In this document: one piece after another, positions 53,507 through 62,436 of the stretch
Layout: each line of letters starts with the position of its first letter
Numbering within the stretch: the stretch's first letter is position 1
DNA from: JABWBH01 sp964526695
GTDB lineage: Bacteria > Planctomycetota > Phycisphaerae > UBA1845
Direction: 5' to 3'
Assembly: GCA_964526695.1 (NCBI GenBank)
Contig: CAZGJA010000042.1
Span: 1-64,000, forward strand
Length of the DNA: 64,000 bases
The notes under the pieces: generated by a model
Told to the model about the DNA's origin: nothing
What the model saw: only the letters and a program-made list of their open reading frames with translations
Databases searched by the model: none
Program-made: the position numbers and the translations under genes

Positions 53507-54900
53507 TGGATCCCTCCCGGAGCGGTCGAGGGGTTCACCCCGGCGCGCGCGTTAGCATGGGGGAGTTCGATCGGGACGCAGGTGAGCGGCGGACCGGCAC
53601 AAACGCGTACAGGGCTTCCGGATGCACCTGCCTCGACGAGGGCATTACCGAGAATCGCATCGATGGCGTATTCGTACGGCCGGGCACCGAAGACCTGACT
53701 CCTGGTGTGCTCCAGGATGCGAACAATCACGGCCGGTTCGATGTACGCAACGTTGACCCCGTACTCCTGGGCAACCGCATGAACGGCAGACGCTGCGATT
53801 TCAGTCAAGGCGTTGGTGGAGAGCGGCCTAAATACGAAGAAGCGGTTGATTCGCCCGACGAGTTCTGGCGCGATGCCAGCGGCCCGGACGTGGCTACGGC
53901 AAACCTCATCTGTACGGACACTGTCATCGAAGGACTCGGTTCGAGCAAGTTCAGCGACGATGCCGTCTGAGTCCAAGTTGGCTGTGAAGATGAAGATAGC
54001 GCGCCGGCAATCGACTTCGCGCGTGCCGGTCGCAGTGCGCGACGGACTGGAGAGTCGGCCGGCGTCCATCGCGTTCATCAGGGTCTGAAGGATGGTGGGA
54101 TGCGCTTTCTCTATTTCATCGAAGAGGACGACGCGCCGGGGATTGACTGCGAGGTCGTCAACTAGTTGCGCGCCTTCGCCGTGGCCGACATATCCCTGCG
54201 GAGCCCCAAGGAGCTGACTCCGGCGATGGGACTCGCCGTATTCTGACATGTCCAACCGGGTATACGAGTAGCCGATTTTCCGGGGATCAAGAGTCTGAAT
54301 GACCTTGGACACGAGCGCGGCCGTACGAGTCTTTCCGACGCCTGTTGGCCCTGCGAACCAGCACGTGCATGGCCGGCGCGGGTCGATGCGGGCGACGTGG
54401 CGGCATACCTGTTCGGCCAACGGGCGCAGCACGTGGTCCTGACCGAATACATGGCGGCGGAGCTCTTCCGCGAAGCGGCTGGAGTCGACATGCGGGGCAC
54501 TGTGAGTTCCTGCCTGGACAGCCTGTAACTGTTGGATCGTCGACAGATCCGTTAGCTGCGCGACTGCCGGCGCGGAGGAATCCGGTTGACCGGCGTCAGC
54601 CGGGTAGACAGGCGCAAGGTCCGAAACGATCCACTCACGCAGGGCATGGAAATGTGGAAAACGCTTCTCTCCTCTGCTCAACCATCGCCGCAACTCGCGG
54701 TTCTGTCCCGTGTAGCGCACGCCGGTCTGGACGTAAAGGATCGCCGCCCGCGATCCGGCGTCTACCTCGAACCCGACGTGCGCATGGGACGGCTGGCATC
54801 CTGGGGGCATGCACTGGTCTCGAAATCGAATACAATGCGCAGAAGCCCTCCGCTCCAGTTGAGCCCACGCGTCGTCGCTGCCGTGGATGAATTGGTGCAT
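53503..54900 (-). CDS. Clp-type AAA+ ATPase of the peptide operon
   Basis: A 465-residue protein with GAGGAG six bases before the ATG. Residues about 1-140 are a unique N-terminal domain (with HCIRFRDQCMPPGC). The rest is one ClpA/B D2-type AAA+ module: Walker A GPTGVGKT (about 187), Walker B VVLFDEIEKAHP (about 255), sensor RAIFIFTAN, arginine-finger region APELVGRINRFFVF and the Clp small domain. It would unfold or remodel a protein substrate. No ClpP-binding loop or protease is visible. It follows the JAMM-E1 gene by 14 bases, suggesting it handles the conjugated or tagged substrate. Confidence 0.85.
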   Translation of the reverse strand: MHQFIHGSDDAWAQLERRASAHCIRFRDQCMPPGCQPSHAHVGFEVDAGSRAAILYVQTGVRYTGQNRELRRWLSRGEKRFPHFHALREWIVSDLAPVYPADAGQPDSSAPAVAQLTDLSTIQQLQAVQAGTHSAPHVDSSRFAEELRRHVFGQDHVLRPLAEQVCRHVARIDPRRPCTCWFAGPTGVGKTRTAALVSKVIQTLDPRKIGYSYTRLDMSEYGESHRRSQLLGAPQGYVGHGEGAQLVDDLAVNPRRVVLFDEIEKAHPTILQTLMNAMDAGRLSSPSRTATGTREVDCRRAIFIFTANLDSDGIVAELARTESFDDSVRTDEVCRSHVRAAGIAPELVGRINRFFVFRPLSTNALTEIAASAVHAVAQEYGVNVAYIEPAVIVRILEHTRSQVFGARPYEYAIDAILGNALVEAGASGSPVRVCAGPPLTCVPIELPHANARAGVNPSTAPGGIQ

Positions 54901-54914
54901 GTCAAACTCCTCAA

Positions 54915-56612
54915 TCAGGGCCTGGGCGAGGGACGCATCAGACGCGTATCTGCAAACGTGCCAGCAGCATTACGAAGGTCACCAGTACCAGAGCAGTCCG
55001 GGCACACCGGCCGGGTAGGTGATTGCCCAGCATCCGGCGCCTGTGCCAGGAACAGAGTATCCAGCATGACGAAGCTGCCTGCGTCGGCGGCGCCCGCGAT
55101 CCGCCTTCCAAATGTGTTGCCGAATGTAACGTCGAAGTTCGGATCCATTCTGATACGCAACAGGTTGCGTGAACCGAGCATGGTCACCATGTTTCCCCAG
55201 CGTGGGTGGTCCGTGCTGTGGTGCGTGACGGCAAGCAGAACATGGCCGAGAATCGCGTTGAGCATTTCCGCGGCGAAGATGGGTGCGCCAGTTGAGCTTA
55301 CCGTGTTGCGATAACCGTTCTCGTACGCCGCGTAGCGCGACGATGTGATGCAGCGATGGCACGCAGGTGACACGCCCGGGATCGTGTACGTGACTTCCGC
55401 TCCGCGCCCTTCTACGTACTCTTGGGCACAGATGGTCGGCAGCCCGAAGTGCAGACCCAGCCGGTGCCCACGGGCGTTTGCCTCGAAGTTGTCAGTCAGG
55501 ACCAGTAGAATCCACAATCGCGGAAGGCTTACCGCCCCCGTCGACTCCGCCCGCATTGGCTGGCGGAGTAGGACTTCAAACGTCTCGTCGTCAATTGCTT
55601 CGATAGGTTCGGAGACAGCCAGCGCTGCCGATGCGGGATTGAGACGTACCACATCCGCGGCCAGCGCCTCCGCCTTGGGCTTCCCGATAGCTTCGGGTTC
55701 GGCCTGCTGAGAAAAGATGTTGGCCGCAGTAACTTCGTCGGGATCGACGAGCACTACCTCGCCATACCCCATCCGTGCGCAGTTGCGAACGAGCGAGGCT
55801 GCGCCGCCCACCCCGATCACGATGAGCCGGGTGGCGTCCAAGAGCTCCAGGTCGCAAGCAGAACCGAGCCGAGTAAGGTACTGGTCCCTCTTGGCCACGG
55901 CGTTGGCCTGGGCGGCGATCTCGTCGGTGGTAGCGGGCTGCGTAGTCACGCATTTCGGCCCAGCGCTGAGTCGCGCCCCGGGTTCCAGGGAGGCGAAGTT
56001 CCCATAGTACTTATGGCGAAGCGTCGGACGCAGTTCTCCGGGGCTTTCTTTGAGGCGTGGGAGAGTTGGAGCGGGGCTCTTCATCTCGGACGCCACGATA
56101 ATGGGCTGCCGTGCGGACCCATCCGGCCCGCCATCGACAACGCGCAGCCGTCCTTTGACGATGTTGCAGCGTGAGCGATCCGTCGGGCTTGGGACCGCTG
56201 CGTACGTCAGGACCTGGAAGGCGCCGCTGTCGACCGTCGTCATAACGATCGGGAGCCACAGCAGCTCAAGTTTCTTGAAGCACCTGAGTATCTGACCGGC
56301 ATACCACTCGTCGTATCCCGACGGGCGCCGGACGCCGGCCGGATGGCTATGCGCAAAGCCGCAGAACTCGATCCCGCTGACCTTCCATTCCTTGATGACG
56401 CGATTGAGCGACCCAATGTCCGGATCATACGCGGCGGCGCTGCACCGGCCGTTCTTATCCGCCTCGAAGCTGCAAATGTAGCCATCCGGTCCGCGTCCGA
56501 GCATGCCGCCACGTTCTGCGCGGTGCTGGCCGATGAAGGCGCGGATCTGTCCGAGCACGTTTTTTGACATCCGTAGGGTTGGGGCCGTTGTCGCATTGTT
56601 CTGATTTGTCAC
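54915..56612 (-). CDS. JAMM (MPN) protease fused to E1/ThiF adenylyltransferase
   Basis: A 565-residue two-domain protein. GTG 56612 was chosen because AGGAGG lies six bases upstream (GTG 56615 is next to it). The N-terminal JAMM domain has Glu in ERGGMLGRG and the zinc motif HSHP-x6-S-G-Y-D (about residue 87), the deubiquitinase signature. The C-terminal E1 domain begins near residue 270: GVGGAASLVRN, VLVDPDEV, AANIFSQQ (the usual Arg of NxxRQ is missing), GKPKAEAL, LTDNFEANARG, and CxxC pairs ACHRC and VCPDC that would bind zinc. JAMM enzymes cleave after a terminal GG; E1 enzymes adenylate the freed GG. The operon's first genes encode peptides with GG motifs. Confidence 0.88.
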   Translation of the reverse strand: MTNQNNATTAPTLRMSKNVLGQIRAFIGQHRAERGGMLGRGPDGYICSFEADKNGRCSAAAYDPDIGSLNRVIKEWKVSGIEFCGFAHSHPAGVRRPSGYDEWYAGQILRCFKKLELLWLPIVMTTVDSGAFQVLTYAAVPSPTDRSRCNIVKGRLRVVDGGPDGSARQPIIVASEMKSPAPTLPRLKESPGELRPTLRHKYYGNFASLEPGARLSAGPKCVTTQPATTDEIAAQANAVAKRDQYLTRLGSACDLELLDATRLIVIGVGGAASLVRNCARMGYGEVVLVDPDEVTAANIFSQQAEPEAIGKPKAEALAADVVRLNPASAALAVSEPIEAIDDETFEVLLRQPMRAESTGAVSLPRLWILLVLTDNFEANARGHRLGLHFGLPTICAQEYVEGRGAEVTYTIPGVSPACHRCITSSRYAAYENGYRNTVSSTGAPIFAAEMLNAILGHVLLAVTHHSTDHPRWGNMVTMLGSRNLLRIRMDPNFDVTFGNTFGRRIAGAADAGSFVMLDTLFLAQAPDAGQSPTRPVCPDCSGTGDLRNAAGTFADTRLMRPSPRP

Positions 56613-56627
56613 CACAATCCTCCTCGG

Positions 56628-56930
56628 CTACCAAGAGCCGGTCTTGATGTACTTGACGGTATGCCGGGACCACGACTCCGCGATGGTTCGAGCCTCTCGC
56701 AGGGTTCTGGGCGGCGGTTCGTAGCAGATATGCGGTCTGCCAAAACACCCCAGCCCGTATCGATGCGTGGAGTGGCCATCCGTCGCTCGGCCGGCCGGAT
56801 ATGAAGGCTGTTTATCGATGTATATCCGGATCGTTCCGTCGGTCTGCTCCACGAGCGAGAAGTGGAACGACGTGGTCGGGCTCGCGTACACGTCGTACCA
56901 AAAGCTGTCGATCTTCCTCCGATCTGCCAT
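56628..56930 (-). CDS. 100-residue protein preceding JAMM-E1
   Basis: MADRRKIDSFWYDVYASPTT onward, with AGGAGG six bases before ATG 56930. It contains THRYGLGCFGRPHICYEPPP and TLREARTIAESWSRHTVKYI. The two Cys and the His/Pro-rich centre make a small E2-like or acceptor role conceivable, but no HPN-type E2 motif is present and I do not recognise the family. It directly precedes the JAMM-E1 gene (16 bases). Confidence 0.7.
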   Translation of the reverse strand: MADRRKIDSFWYDVYASPTTSFHFSLVEQTDGTIRIYIDKQPSYPAGRATDGHSTHRYGLGCFGRPHICYEPPPRTLREARTIAESWSRHTVKYIKTGSW

Positions 56931-56963
56931 GGTCATCCTCCTGTTCCGATGAGAGGCACAAAG

Positions 56964-56996
56964 GCCCCCGGCGGCGCGGGCGGCGCCGTCGGGGGC
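56964..56996 (-). terminator. Attenuator-like hairpin between peptide genes and enzymes
   Basis: Minus strand: GCCCCCG (56990-56996) pairs with CGGGGGC (56964-56970), and an inner GGCGC/GCGCC stem strengthens it; CTTTG follows. Partial termination would give far more precursor than enzyme mRNA, a common arrangement for modified-peptide operons. Confidence 0.55.
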
Positions 56997-57007
56997 TGAA
57001 GTTGGGA

Positions 57008-57160
57008 CTAGCGGAAGCCGCCTGGCGGCAGCTCCTCATCGCCCCGGAATCCACCGGCCGGGAGTTCCTCGTCCCCGCGGAATCCGCCGGGCGGGAGCTC
57101 CTCGTCCCCACGGAACCCTCCGACGGGGAGCGATGCTTCGAAATCGTAGATCGCCTTCAC
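57008..57160 (-). CDS. Repeat peptide precursor with GDEELPxGGFR units
   Basis: A 50-residue peptide. VKAIYDFEAS is followed by LPVGGFR and three full units GDEELPPGGFR, GDEELPAGGFR and GDEELPPGGFR; the first unit is degenerate (FEASLPVGGFR). Each unit is 11 residues, 33 bases. GTG start with GGAGG six bases upstream, overlapping the stop of the preceding small gene (GTGA). Repeated identical cores are typical of multi-core precursor peptides. Each GG is a potential JAMM cleavage point, giving FRGDEELPxGG products with a free GG end for the E1 domain. The peptide also reads RGD at three unit junctions. Function inferred from repeats and neighbours. Confidence 0.72.
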   Translation of the reverse strand: MKAIYDFEASLPVGGFRGDEELPPGGFRGDEELPAGGFRGDEELPPGGFR

Positions 57161-57240
57161 GATCCACCTCCAATCTCAAACTGTTGGAAGACCCGTGCTT
57201 CACTCGGAGCCGAAGCACCTGGCTCACCATCGGGACGCAT
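57157..57240 (-). CDS. 27-residue peptide coupled to the repeat precursor
   Basis: MRPDGEPGASAPSEARVFQQ ending FEIGGGS. GGAGG lies five bases before ATG 57240; the frame is open to an upstream ATG at 57261. It ends in a Gly run near the C-terminus, like the repeat units, so a terminal trimming would also expose GG. Its stop overlaps the precursor start. It could be a second precursor, a leader peptide acting in trans, or a translation-coupling cistron. Confidence 0.55.
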   Translation of the reverse strand: MRPDGEPGASAPSEARVFQQFEIGGGS

Positions 57241-57338
57241 GGTAACCTCCGCTCCCATCATGTACAAGGCTCTCTACCGTACCAGTAGAAAATAGCGACA
57301 ACAAATCGTGGCGCGTTGTAAAGCACGGCTGCGGGCTA

Positions 57339-57366
57339 TGGACAACATCTCAGGCTCCCCTAGAAT
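57339..57366 (+). promoter_or_regulatory. Promoter of the divergent 499-residue gene
   Basis: TGGACA (57339-57344), 16 bases, TAGAAT (57361-57366). The transcription start would fall near 57373, at the ATG at 57374, so the message may be leaderless; no ribosome binding site is seen there. Confidence 0.45.
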
Positions 57367-57373
57367 AATGGGC

Positions 57374-58873
57374 ATGAGCAGCACCAAGAGGGCGCGGAGC
57401 GTCGACAGCGGCAGGACGAAACGCCTGCAGAGTGGCGTTTCAGAACCCGCCGCCGAACGTCGAGCCGGCGAGCGACCGCAGGGGAGACCTGCCCCCCCCC
57501 AGGAAGTCCCGCCCCAGAAGCCAAGCATGCCCAATGGAGGGGAAAGAGAGGAAGGGCAAGCTCTGGACGGCGGTCATCGGGGGCGACCAAGGCGGGATTC
57601 ACCGGATCGTGAATCCTGGAAGAAGCTTCTCGCTACGCTTCTAAAGCAGGCCGACAACCCGCCCAGAAGCAAGGATCTTGCGGACACCGTGAAGAAATAC
57701 CTAGGGAAACGCCGAGACAACCGAACGGTTTCGTCTGCGCTGATCGACAAATGGAGATCCGTGGGTCCAAGCAATCCTCAAGCGCCGACGGATTCGGTGA
57801 TGGCGAATGCGCTTCTCGACGCACTCGAGGAAAGGCTCGTTATCCGGCCGCGAAAGCCTGGGAATCAGCCTGACAAGCTATACGACGGGCTAGTGGACGA
57901 ACTGCCCGGCCAAGAGTGGGACCCCGAATCCATTCGATGCAGGCTAATACAATGGTTATTCAAAGATGCAGTGCGCGATTCGGATCCCGAAGCGAAGCTC
58001 TATCGGTTTTCCTACCTTGCGGCACATGAGCTGTTCGAGGAACTCTGGCAGTATGTGTCCCCGGATGCGACGTGGGACGATTCCGATACGGCGTTTGTGG
58101 GGGCCTGCCTAATGTCGAATCGCAAACAGAGCGAAGACGTCTGGCAACTGATCGAAACAAGCAGCGGAACGTTCCAAGTACGCGAAGAAAGCGACTGTAG
58201 CATCGTTCATGTCCGGCATATCGTGATGTTCCTCTATTGGGACGGCCGTGACCGTGAGGAGGCCCAAGAGGCTTGCAAGAAACTAAAGGATGAAATCCAA
58301 GCTAAGAAATCAATGGAATTCATCACGGATCGTGCAAATGAGGGTTTGGCCACGCACGTTGTCCTCGGTGTATATCGGGGCAACGACCGCGAGAATGGAC
58401 AAGAGTGTATGCGGGAGTTGCAGGATATTGCAAGGGGACTTTTTGAGGCTTGCAATAGCAATGGTCGAAAGCACTGCTTCGTCTGGCGGAAGGATTTGGA
58501 GAACGAAGCTGCAGCGCCGTACCCCATGAGCGATTTCTGGCTTCTCCTCTTTCCCGACGGCGACAGCAAGCTATGGAGGTCGATGCGGCACCCGGAACAG
58601 TTCAAGCGCATTCGGTACAGTCGAGCTACCCGCCTCTGCGCGCCTATCGGCGGATATGAGAAGCAAGCTGTTTGCTCGTGGATGGGCATTAAGGGGAGCA
58701 AGAGCGTGGCCACAGGGGATTACCTATGGCGAGTGTTGCCGGGTGCGCGCATATCGATGGATCGTTCATCTGGCACGGAACACGCCGACGCTCGTCAGGC
58801 AATAACTTCCACTCGGTCAAGTGCCTCCGTCGGACGCCCGTCGAAAGCTAAGGGGCGCGGTAAGCATGTGTGA
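57374..58873 (+). CDS. 499-residue protein of unknown function, first gene of the transporter operon
   Basis: MSSTKRARSVDSGRTKRLQS is followed by a long basic, Pro/Gln/Arg-rich disordered region (to about residue 80) and a globular remainder. Segments such as SWKKLLATLLKQADNPPRSK, KLYRFSYLAAHELFEELWQY, HIVMFLYWDGRDREEAQEAC and DFWLLLFPDGDSKLWRSMRH look folded but match no family I know. Start uncertain: ATG 57374 fits the promoter; 57368 and 57338 are alternatives. It overlaps the ABC ATPase gene by eight bases. Position suggests a regulator, substrate or modification partner of the peptide. Confidence 0.68.
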   Translation: MSSTKRARSVDSGRTKRLQSGVSEPAAERRAGERPQGRPAPPQEVPPQKPSMPNGGEREEGQALDGGHRGRPRRDSPDRESWKKLLATLLKQADNPPRSKDLADTVKKYLGKRRDNRTVSSALIDKWRSVGPSNPQAPTDSVMANALLDALEERLVIRPRKPGNQPDKLYDGLVDELPGQEWDPESIRCRLIQWLFKDAVRDSDPEAKLYRFSYLAAHELFEELWQYVSPDATWDDSDTAFVGACLMSNRKQSEDVWQLIETSSGTFQVREESDCSIVHVRHIVMFLYWDGRDREEAQEACKKLKDEIQAKKSMEFITDRANEGLATHVVLGVYRGNDRENGQECMRELQDIARGLFEACNSNGRKHCFVWRKDLENEAAAPYPMSDFWLLLFPDGDSKLWRSMRHPEQFKRIRYSRATRLCAPIGGYEKQAVCSWMGIKGSKSVATGDYLWRVLPGARISMDRSSGTEHADARQAITSTRSSASVGRPSKAKGRGKHV

Positions 58874-59708
58874 TGCGCTGTGCGTGGATAAACTGTCCGT
58901 CGAATATGCCACTCCAGTGGTGCCCTTACGAGCCCTGTCGGAGGTAACGTTTGCTGTGCCTCCGGGGCCTGCAGGTTCCTCGGTTTGCTGTTTGGGAGCA
59001 TCGGGTGCCGGCAAAAGCACGCTCGGGCTCGCTGTTATCCAACTTCTGCCGCATGAAGCACGAGTCAAAGGCAAGGTATCCTTGCCAGGAGGCCTGACGC
59101 TCACCGCGAGCGGTGGTCGGCTGCGGGAATACCGGCGGCGCAGCGTCGGCGTCGTGCTCCAGGATGCGCCAGGTTCTTTGGTTCCCGGCGTTCCAATTGG
59201 ACGGCAGGCTCGGCGCGTTTTCGCCGTGAGGCGGGGTCTTGCCCGAAGAGATGCCGAGCGAAGCGCGCGGGAAGGGCTGGCCCGGGTGGGCCTCGAAGAC
59301 GTTGAGCGCGTTTGGCGGGCGATGCCATCGGAGCTCTCGGGCGGCATGTGTCAACGGGTGATGATAAGCCTTTCAGTATTGGCTGCTCCTGAGCCTCGGC
59401 TCATGATATGTGACGAGCCCACGAGTGCCCTCGATAGCGTGTCGGCTGCGCAGGTGCTTGAGTTGCTTTTTCGCATCAAGGCTGAACACCGAATCACGAT
59501 GTTGTTCATTACGCACGATGTCCGTCTGGTTTGGCGCTTTGATTGGGTGGCGATTCTCTCAGAAGGCCGGCTCGCGGAGTTTGAAAGGAGTGACCAGTTC
59601 TTAGCAAGCCCGCGGAGCGAGGAAGGACGTCGGCTGCTCGATGCTGGTAAGGCCCTCGGTAGCAGTTCGGTCGATCGTGTAAATGCTCAACAGGAGATAA
59701 TGCGGTGA
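58866..59708 (+). CDS. Opp/Dpp-type ABC transporter ATPase
   Basis: A 280-residue protein: Walker A GASGAGKST (residues 44-52), Q-loop VVLQDAPGSLVPG, signature LSGGMCQR, Walker B LMICDEPTSALD and H-loop FITHD. The family is the oligopeptide/dipeptide ATPase group (OppD/DppD). A Cys sits in the signature (SGGMCQR), harmless in most proteins. It overlaps the upstream gene by eight and the radical SAM gene by four bases. A second ATPase is not seen and may lie beyond the window. Confidence 0.9.
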   Translation: MCDALCVDKLSVEYATPVVPLRALSEVTFAVPPGPAGSSVCCLGASGAGKSTLGLAVIQLLPHEARVKGKVSLPGGLTLTASGGRLREYRRRSVGVVLQDAPGSLVPGVPIGRQARRVFAVRRGLARRDAERSAREGLARVGLEDVERVWRAMPSELSGGMCQRVMISLSVLAAPEPRLMICDEPTSALDSVSAAQVLELLFRIKAEHRITMLFITHDVRLVWRFDWVAILSEGRLAEFERSDQFLASPRSEEGRRLLDAGKALGSSSVDRVNAQQEIMR

Positions 59709-60802
59709 ACTTAATGGCTGGGTCTTTGGGAGGGGCGATACCGACACTCCGGACGGACGGCCCTTCCGTGATATCCATTTGCGTCAATGCAGTGTGCCCC
59801 TTGAAGTGTCGGCATTGCTATTTGGCCGGGGGCGAACCCGCGATCGGTGTCGGGGCCGCGCAGTGGCTTCGATTCTTGCGGTCCGTCTTCATCGATCTGC
59901 GGCCCCACTCCTTGTGTTTTAGCGGAAAAGAGGTCTTCGCCCTCGATGAGAGTGCGTCGCTCTTCTTCGACGCACTGCGCCTCCGGGACGAGGAGCAAGC
60001 CGGTAGCGTTCAGCGAACACGTATCGGCGTCATCACGAATGGGACCCTGCTCGATCGGTACCGCGATCAGCTCGTTGAGTGCCCGCCGGATTGGCTCGAC
60101 GTGAGCATCGACGGGTTGGAAGGCGCACACGATGAAGTGCGCGGGAAGGGCTCCTTCGCCCGCGTTGCCCGAAACCTGCCGTGGCTCGTCGAGTCGTTCG
60201 GCGCTCGGCTCTGGGTCGCAGTGACATTGATGGAGAGTAACGTCGAGACGCTCCGGGAGTTCATTTCAGGCCTCCACCACACGTCCGGTCTAAACCGGTT
60301 CACCGTGGGAATCTACAAGCCGCAGAGTTACACGGATTCAACGCTGCGGCTTGCGGAGCCCAGCCGGGAGGGACGGATTCTGCGCTCAGTCTACGCCCTC
60401 GAACAGATACAGGACGCGGATGGCGTTGTAGTGCGCATCGAACTCGACGTCGGCGATGCTGGCCTTCGATTGAGACTCCAAGACTCGGGCATGATCCCCA
60501 CCGTTGGGGCGATCCGCGTCGCGGAACATTCCCTGAAGAATGGACTAACGCTCCAACTCGCGGCCGCGACAACCCCCGTGGGACTTTGGCGAGCTGTTCG
60601 CGTGACGAACGAAGGTCTTTATCTGGCAGCAGAGGATCTCGTCGATGTGACCGCATATCGAGAGCGCGCCATCGGGAATATCGCGGAGTTCGAGTACGAC
60701 GCGAAGCGAGTCTACGAGGCCGGACTCGTGCATCCGCGCTTCCGCGAACTGGTCGGGACAGAGGCGCCTGAATTCCTGGCGCGGCTTGCCCGGTCGGCAT
60801 AG
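59705..60802 (+). CDS. Radical SAM enzyme
   Basis: A 365-residue protein with GTG start overlapping the ATPase stop. The cluster motif CPLKCRHC (Cys 31, 35, 38) binds the 4Fe-4S centre, and SISG-type strands follow (GVITNGTLL, LDVSIDGLEGAHDEVRG). This DxSIDG segment is typical of peptide-modifying radical SAM enzymes. No C-terminal SPASM cysteine cluster is visible. Placed within a peptide transporter operon and next to a repeat precursor, it probably modifies the peptide or tailors a small molecule. Substrate unproven. Confidence 0.9.
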   Translation: MNLMAGSLGGAIPTLRTDGPSVISICVNAVCPLKCRHCYLAGGEPAIGVGAAQWLRFLRSVFIDLRPHSLCFSGKEVFALDESASLFFDALRLRDEEQAGSVQRTRIGVITNGTLLDRYRDQLVECPPDWLDVSIDGLEGAHDEVRGKGSFARVARNLPWLVESFGARLWVAVTLMESNVETLREFISGLHHTSGLNRFTVGIYKPQSYTDSTLRLAEPSREGRILRSVYALEQIQDADGVVVRIELDVGDAGLRLRLQDSGMIPTVGAIRVAEHSLKNGLTLQLAAATTPVGLWRAVRVTNEGLYLAAEDLVDVTAYRERAIGNIAEFEYDAKRVYEAGLVHPRFRELVGTEAPEFLARLARSA

Positions 60803-60825
60803 GGGCGGTCCCTGGAGCTACCCAA

Positions 60826-62436
60826 ATGAGGCGAACAACCATCACGATCGCGGCTGTGTTTGGAGCCCTCGGGCTCGCGGCACTTATGTTCTGGGCATAC
60901 CGTGGTCAGGAGCCTACACACGTTCGCGCGGTGACAATTCCGCTGGAAGGCGACATCCAGACGCTGGACCCAGCCGCGCTTTCCGATCCGACGACAAGCC
61001 GCGTTGTTTGGCAGATATATGAAGGGCTCGTTGGGCTCGACGCGGAAAACAACGCGGTGCCGATGATTGCGGAGTCATGGGATGCTCGCGACGACTCACG
61101 CACGTGGGTATTCAGGATTCGGCAAGGTGTCTTGTTTCATCCGCACGCAGCCTTTTCCGGGGAATCGCATAGACGAGCGGTCCGTGCTGACGATGTCGTC
61201 TGGTCGATCGAGAGAATGGCGCGTGGTTTTGGATCGTTCGTGTTTGGCGGTCTTGTCGAAGGCTTCGACGTGTACGTCAAGGGCGAAGGAAAGAGCATTA
61301 CCGGTTTACGAGCCACGGGCGAGCACGAGGTCACGTTCATTCTCAATCGGCCCGACCCGTCTTTCTTGTACCGTATCACCAGCCCCTACCTGTCCGTCAT
61401 GCCGCGCGAGGTGGTCGAAGGAGACGCGGATGCGTTTGGAAGGACGGTAGCAATCGGAACGGGAGCATTTCGGTTGGTTCGGGCCGGGAGCGGTGAATTG
61501 GTTTTGGAACGATACGCAGAATACTGGGGCAGGCGAAGCGGCAACATCGATAGCGTGACGTTCCGAGTTGAGAAGAATCCGCAGTTCCGAATGGCTGGCT
61601 TGCGATCCGGCACGTACGACCTAGTTCGTATGCCGACGGAGCTGCGCGGAGAGTTTCTTCTTCGAGACGGCAGCTTCAAACCCGAGTCTGCTGCTAGATT
61701 CCAAACGTTCGAATCGTCAACATTCAACGTGCATCTGCTGGCCGTAGATGCCAAACAGGTAACTGATGCCGCGTTGCGGCGGGCCATATCTCTGGCGGTT
61801 GACCGTGACGTTATCGTCACCGAAGTGCTGAGTGGCGGCGCTGTGCCGGCCAACGGGCCAGTTCCGCCAGGAATGCAGGGTTATCGCTCGCCGCTCCGGG
61901 TCGCTAGAGACCGAGAGGCGGCTCGACGCGAGGTCGCGGCCAGCTCCTATGCGGGGCAGGAGCTGACGCTGTTGGTGGCCAGCGTTCACAATCACCCTGA
62001 CATTGTGCAGGTTGTACAAGACGAACTACTCCAGTGTGGCATCAAGACGCGCATCGAGCAGGTCGAGTTCAACGCATTCGTTAGCCGACTATTCGGCACT
62101 AATCGGCCGGCACTATTTTTGACTTATAGCGAATGGATTTATTCGGCGCCGGAGCTATTGATGGAACAGTTTCGGTCCACGGCTACGCCGAATCCGAACG
62201 TATTCGGTTATGCGGACGACCGTGTTGACGCTCTAATCGCTCAACTTGGCGCGACCACGGAGCGGTCTGAACTGAATCGGCTGTGCGCTGATATCGAAAG
62301 GATTGTGGCAGAAGCACCACCGGCCGCATGGCTCTACCACGAGCGGCATATGTTCCTGGCAGCTAAACGACTCTCACACTTCGCTGTGACGGGCAACAAT
62401 CATTGGCTCCTTTCGGAGCTGCGGAGTGAGCCGTAA
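60826..62436 (+). CDS. Peptide-binding protein of the ABC transporter (SBP family 5)
   Basis: A 536-residue protein with N-terminal membrane anchor (TITIAAVFGALGLAALMFWAY) without lipobox; GGAG eight bases before the ATG. Family 5 features: DIQTLDPAALSDPTTSRVVW, IYEGLVGLD, PMIAESWDARDD and TWVFRIRQGVLFHP. Such proteins bind oligopeptides, dipeptides or opines for import. Start codon of the next gene overlaps its stop by one base. Confidence 0.92.
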   Translation: MRRTTITIAAVFGALGLAALMFWAYRGQEPTHVRAVTIPLEGDIQTLDPAALSDPTTSRVVWQIYEGLVGLDAENNAVPMIAESWDARDDSRTWVFRIRQGVLFHPHAAFSGESHRRAVRADDVVWSIERMARGFGSFVFGGLVEGFDVYVKGEGKSITGLRATGEHEVTFILNRPDPSFLYRITSPYLSVMPREVVEGDADAFGRTVAIGTGAFRLVRAGSGELVLERYAEYWGRRSGNIDSVTFRVEKNPQFRMAGLRSGTYDLVRMPTELRGEFLLRDGSFKPESAARFQTFESSTFNVHLLAVDAKQVTDAALRRAISLAVDRDVIVTEVLSGGAVPANGPVPPGMQGYRSPLRVARDREAARREVAASSYAGQELTLLVASVHNHPDIVQVVQDELLQCGIKTRIEQVEFNAFVSRLFGTNRPALFLTYSEWIYSAPELLMEQFRSTATPNPNVFGYADDRVDALIAQLGATTERSELNRLCADIERIVAEAPPAAWLYHERHMFLAAKRLSHFAVTGNNHWLLSELRSEP

